A stretch of 7,451 nucleotides of DNA from an uncultured Bilophila sp. (GTDB lineage Bacteria; Desulfobacterota; Desulfovibrionia; Desulfovibrionales; Desulfovibrionaceae), in the NCBI GenBank assembly GCA_959604115.1, contig CAUHBW010000189.1:1-7451 (forward strand), written 5' to 3'. Positions 5,459-7,451 of the stretch are shown piece by piece (the first letter of the stretch is position 1; every line of letters begins with the position of its first letter). The translations under genes were made by a program, and so were the position numbers. The notes under the pieces were generated by a model. It worked only from the letters and a program-made list of their open reading frames with translations, had not been told where the DNA came from and did not search any database.

Positions 5459-7182
5459 AGCGCCTCCCCGGATGCACGGATGAAGGTTCCGACGGCGCGC
5501 ACGGCCTCTTCGGCCATGCCGTAGTCGCGGACGGCGCTTTCCGCCGAGATCAGCCCCTGTTCGAGATCGCGGACGATCAGCGCGCGTTCCCGGCGGTGCG
5601 GATTGCCGTAGCCGCCCGCGCCGGGTGTGCGGCAGGACACCAGCGTGCCCGGTTCCAGTATCGTGCCGGACTTTTTGGAATCCAGCACGACGGGGTGATC
5701 CGTGTCGGGGTCGAGCGTCAGGCTGCCGCAGGAACCGACCCCGCCGCCGTCCAGCCCCCACGGGGGCGTCTTGGTGCGATCCGCCTTCACGGTGAACGTG
5801 CACCGTCCCTCCATGATGCGGATGTCCTTGCGGATGCACAGGCCGCCCCGGTACGTGCCGGGGCCGCCGGAGTCCGCGACCATCTCGTACCGTTCCACCA
5901 TGAGCGGGTATTCCAGCTCCATGCATTCGATGGGAAGGTTGGAGGTATTGGTCATGTGCACCTGCACGGCGTCCAGCCCGTCGGCGCAGAAACGCGCCCC
6001 GGACCCGCCTCCGACGCTCTCCAGATAGACGTAGGTGCGGTCCGTTCCCGGTTCCCTGCCGCTGAAGACGATGGAGGTGATCGCGCTGTTGCAGCCGGCC
6101 ATGACCCGCTGCGGCACGATCCGCGCCATCGCCCCGAAAATCAGATCGCAGACCCGCTGCGCCGTATCGGTGCGCCCGGCCACGGCGGCGGGCTCCTTGC
6201 AGGAAACGACGCTCCCCTCGGGAGCGACGTAGCGGATCGCCCGGTAATAGCCGCCGTTGGCGGGAAGCCCCGGGTCCACGATGCTCTTCAGGCAGTAGTA
6301 GAGGCAGGCGCGCAGCCCCGGATCGATCAGGTTGATGGCTCCGGCCACCTGCGGCGGGTTTCGGCTGAAATCAAGAAAAATCTCGTCCTCCCGGATTTCC
6401 AGTTCGACGTGCAGGGGAATGGGGGGGCCGCCCACGCCGTCCGAATCCAGAAAGTCGGTGAACGCCGCCTTGCCCTTGGGAAGCCCGCGTATCGCAAGGC
6501 GCATCCTGCGTTCGGAATACGCGAGCATCTCGTGCATGCACTCCAGCATCAGATCCGCGCCGTAATGGGCGCAGGATTCGCGCACTCGCTGAATCCCCTT
6601 GTTGTTGCAGGCGAATTGAGCGTTGAGATCGCCGCGCCGGATGTCCGCGATGCGGCAGTTGAGCAGGATGAGCCGCAGGATGTCCTCGTTCAGCGCGCCT
6701 TCGGAAAAGATTTTGACCGGCGGGATGCGGATGCCCTCCTCGTAAATGGATCGGGAATCGCCCGCGTTGGAGCCGGGCACGCGCCCGCCGACGTCGTTGT
6801 GGTGCGCGATGTTGCACACGAAGGCGATGAGCTTCCCCTCCCAGAACACCGGGGAGGCGACGGAGATGTCGGGCAGGTGCGTGCCGCCTCCGTTGTAGGC
6901 GTCGTTGGCGATGAACATGTCGCCCTCCCGGATCGCCTCCAGAGGATAGAACCGCAGCACGTCCCGAACGATGCCGAGCAGCGATCCGAGGTGCATGGGG
7001 ATGTGTTCCGCCTGCGCGATGGTTTCCCCGTTGATGTCGAAGACGCCGCAGGAACAGTCCCGGCGCTCCTTGATATTGGTGGAATAGGCGGACTTGACCA
7101 GCACCGCCCCCATTTCTTCCGCAATGGACATGTAGGTGTTGCCGATGACTTCCAGCAACACGCCGTCGATTTTTCCGTTCAT
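5455..7182 (-). CDS. hyuB: Hydantoinase B/oxoprolinase-family subunit (HyuB)
   Basis: A complete 575-residue cytosolic protein of normal HyuB length. Motifs in order are STNIKERRDCSCGVFD (34-49), IANDAYNGGGTHLPDISV (91-108), AHHNDVGGRVPGS (126-138), EEGIRIPPVKIF (148-159), EPAAVAGRTDTAQRV (330-344), GGGSGARFCADG (391-402), SGGPGTYRGG (438-447) and PGAGGYGNPHRRE (520-532). H102, D105 and H127 have the H-x-x-D and His spacing that, as I recall, binds the metal in the related acetone carboxylase, so a metal site is likely. HyuB pairs with HyuA to open a cyclic amide with ATP. Known relatives act on 5-oxoproline, hydantoins, caprolactam, or, as carboxylases, on ketones. The ATG at 7182 has a GGGAGGA site about four to five bases upstream and lies 20 bases after the hyuA stop. 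The downstream symporter overlaps its stop by four bases. Substrate is not determinable from sequence alone. Confidence 0.94.
   Translation of the reverse strand: MNGKIDGVLLEVIGNTYMSIAEEMGAVLVKSAYSTNIKERRDCSCGVFDINGETIAQAEHIPMHLGSLLGIVRDVLRFYPLEAIREGDMFIANDAYNGGGTHLPDISVASPVFWEGKLIAFVCNIAHHNDVGGRVPGSNAGDSRSIYEEGIRIPPVKIFSEGALNEDILRLILLNCRIADIRRGDLNAQFACNNKGIQRVRESCAHYGADLMLECMHEMLAYSERRMRLAIRGLPKGKAAFTDFLDSDGVGGPPIPLHVELEIREDEIFLDFSRNPPQVAGAINLIDPGLRACLYYCLKSIVDPGLPANGGYYRAIRYVAPEGSVVSCKEPAAVAGRTDTAQRVCDLIFGAMARIVPQRVMAGCNSAITSIVFSGREPGTDRTYVYLESVGGGSGARFCADGLDAVQVHMTNTSNLPIECMELEYPLMVERYEMVADSGGPGTYRGGLCIRKDIRIMEGRCTFTVKADRTKTPPWGLDGGGVGSCGSLTLDPDTDHPVVLDSKKSGTILEPGTLVSCRTPGAGGYGNPHRRERALIVRDLEQGLISAESAVRDYGMAEEAVRAVGTFIRASGEAL
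5463..5469 (-). promoter_or_regulatory. Ribosome-binding site within the hyuB 3' end for the symporter
   Basis: The minus-strand sequence GGGGAGG lies inside the last hyuB codons, four bases before the ATG that overlaps the hyuB TGA. It fixes the symporter start at 5458 and supports translational coupling. Confidence 0.8.
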
Positions 7183-7202
7183 GCGTTCCTCCCGTGTTCC
7201 CG

Positions 7203-7451
7203 TCAGGCGACGTGGATGATGAGGTTGCCGTACTCGTCGACGGCGAACCAGACGTCCGGAGGGATGACCGTGGTGGAATCCATCTGCTCGATGACGCAGG
7301 GGCCTTCGATACGGTCGATCCTGCCGAGCTTCGTCCGGTCGTATACCGGGCAGGGCACGAAGCCGGTGCTCTCGAAGAAGACCTCGCGGCGGTGCGACAG
7401 CGCGGCGGCGGGGTCCGGCATCACGGCGTCAAGTTTCGCCAGCTGCGGCTT
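7203..7451 (-). CDS. hyuA: Hydantoinase A/oxoprolinase-family subunit (HyuA), C-terminal part
   Basis: The frame is open from the right edge (7451) to TGA at 7203-7205 and gives the last 82 residues. A GTG/ATG pair at 7419-7424 could be mistaken for a start, but the frame continues upstream without a stop. HyuA C-terminal hallmarks are present: REVFFES, then CPVYDRTKLG, then GPCVIEQMDSTTVIPPD, and GNLIIHVA at the end. HyuA carries the ATP-binding ASKHA-like domains that phosphorylate the amide substrate before HyuB completes the reaction. Those domains lie outside the window, so catalytic completeness cannot be judged. It is 20 bases upstream of hyuB and surely in the same transcript. Confidence 0.88.
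   Translation of the reverse strand, partial: KPQLAKLDAVMPDPAAALSHRREVFFESTGFVPCPVYDRTKLGRIDRIEGPCVIEQMDSTTVIPPDVWFAVDEYGNLIIHVA

Noticed and set aside
5459..5926. N-terminal extension of the symporter to 5926 on the minus strand
   Set aside because: These bases encode the hyuB C-terminus in another frame, with clear motifs. The ATGA overlap gives the natural start.

Overview
The window is GC-rich, tightly packed bacterial chromosome. It shows strong G- or C-ending codon bias, good Shine-Dalgarno sites in front of every complete gene, short gaps and one start/stop overlap. It reads as an ordinary catabolic or transport region with no sign of a mobile element, CRISPR array, tRNA or rRNA. The gene mix (tripartite tricarboxylate transporter, Bug-type binding protein, hydantoinase/oxoprolinase, GltS-like symporter) and base composition fit a Gram-negative amino-acid or organic-acid scavenger. 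Desulfovibrionaceae, Synergistota or Proteobacteria are possible, but nothing here fixes the taxon.

Plus strand, 1-3987: a run of four genes. It opens with the last 22 codons of a TctB-like small membrane subunit cut by the window edge. A complete TctA large membrane subunit (90-1595) and a TctC/Bug periplasmic binding protein with a signal peptide (1644-2600) follow. The run ends with a cytosolic M20-family metallopeptidase resembling carboxypeptidase G2 (2767-3987). The 166-base gap between tctC and the peptidase gene carries three consecutive stem-loops and no recognisable gene. It is the most structured non-coding stretch in the window.

Middle, 3988-4093: the convergent junction between the two gene runs. 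It holds two GC-rich hairpins that probably terminate the plus-strand run.

Minus strand, 4094-7451 (read right to left): the C-terminal 82 codons of a HyuA-type hydantoinase/oxoprolinase subunit cut by the right edge, then a complete HyuB subunit (5455-7182). A GltS-like (ESS family) sodium/glutamate-type symporter (4094-5458) follows, its ATG overlapping the hyuB stop codon as ATGA.

Working model (inference): both arms import and hydrolyse small amide- or lactam-type acids. The plus arm would capture a carboxylated compound by TctC/TctAB and cleave it with the M20 amidohydrolase. The minus arm would take up a glutamate-like or cyclic-amide substrate and open a lactam or hydantoin ring with ATP-dependent HyuAB. 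A shared product such as glutamate or a related amino acid is attractive but unproven. Each component family is known. The possible novelty is only in the combination and its substrate.
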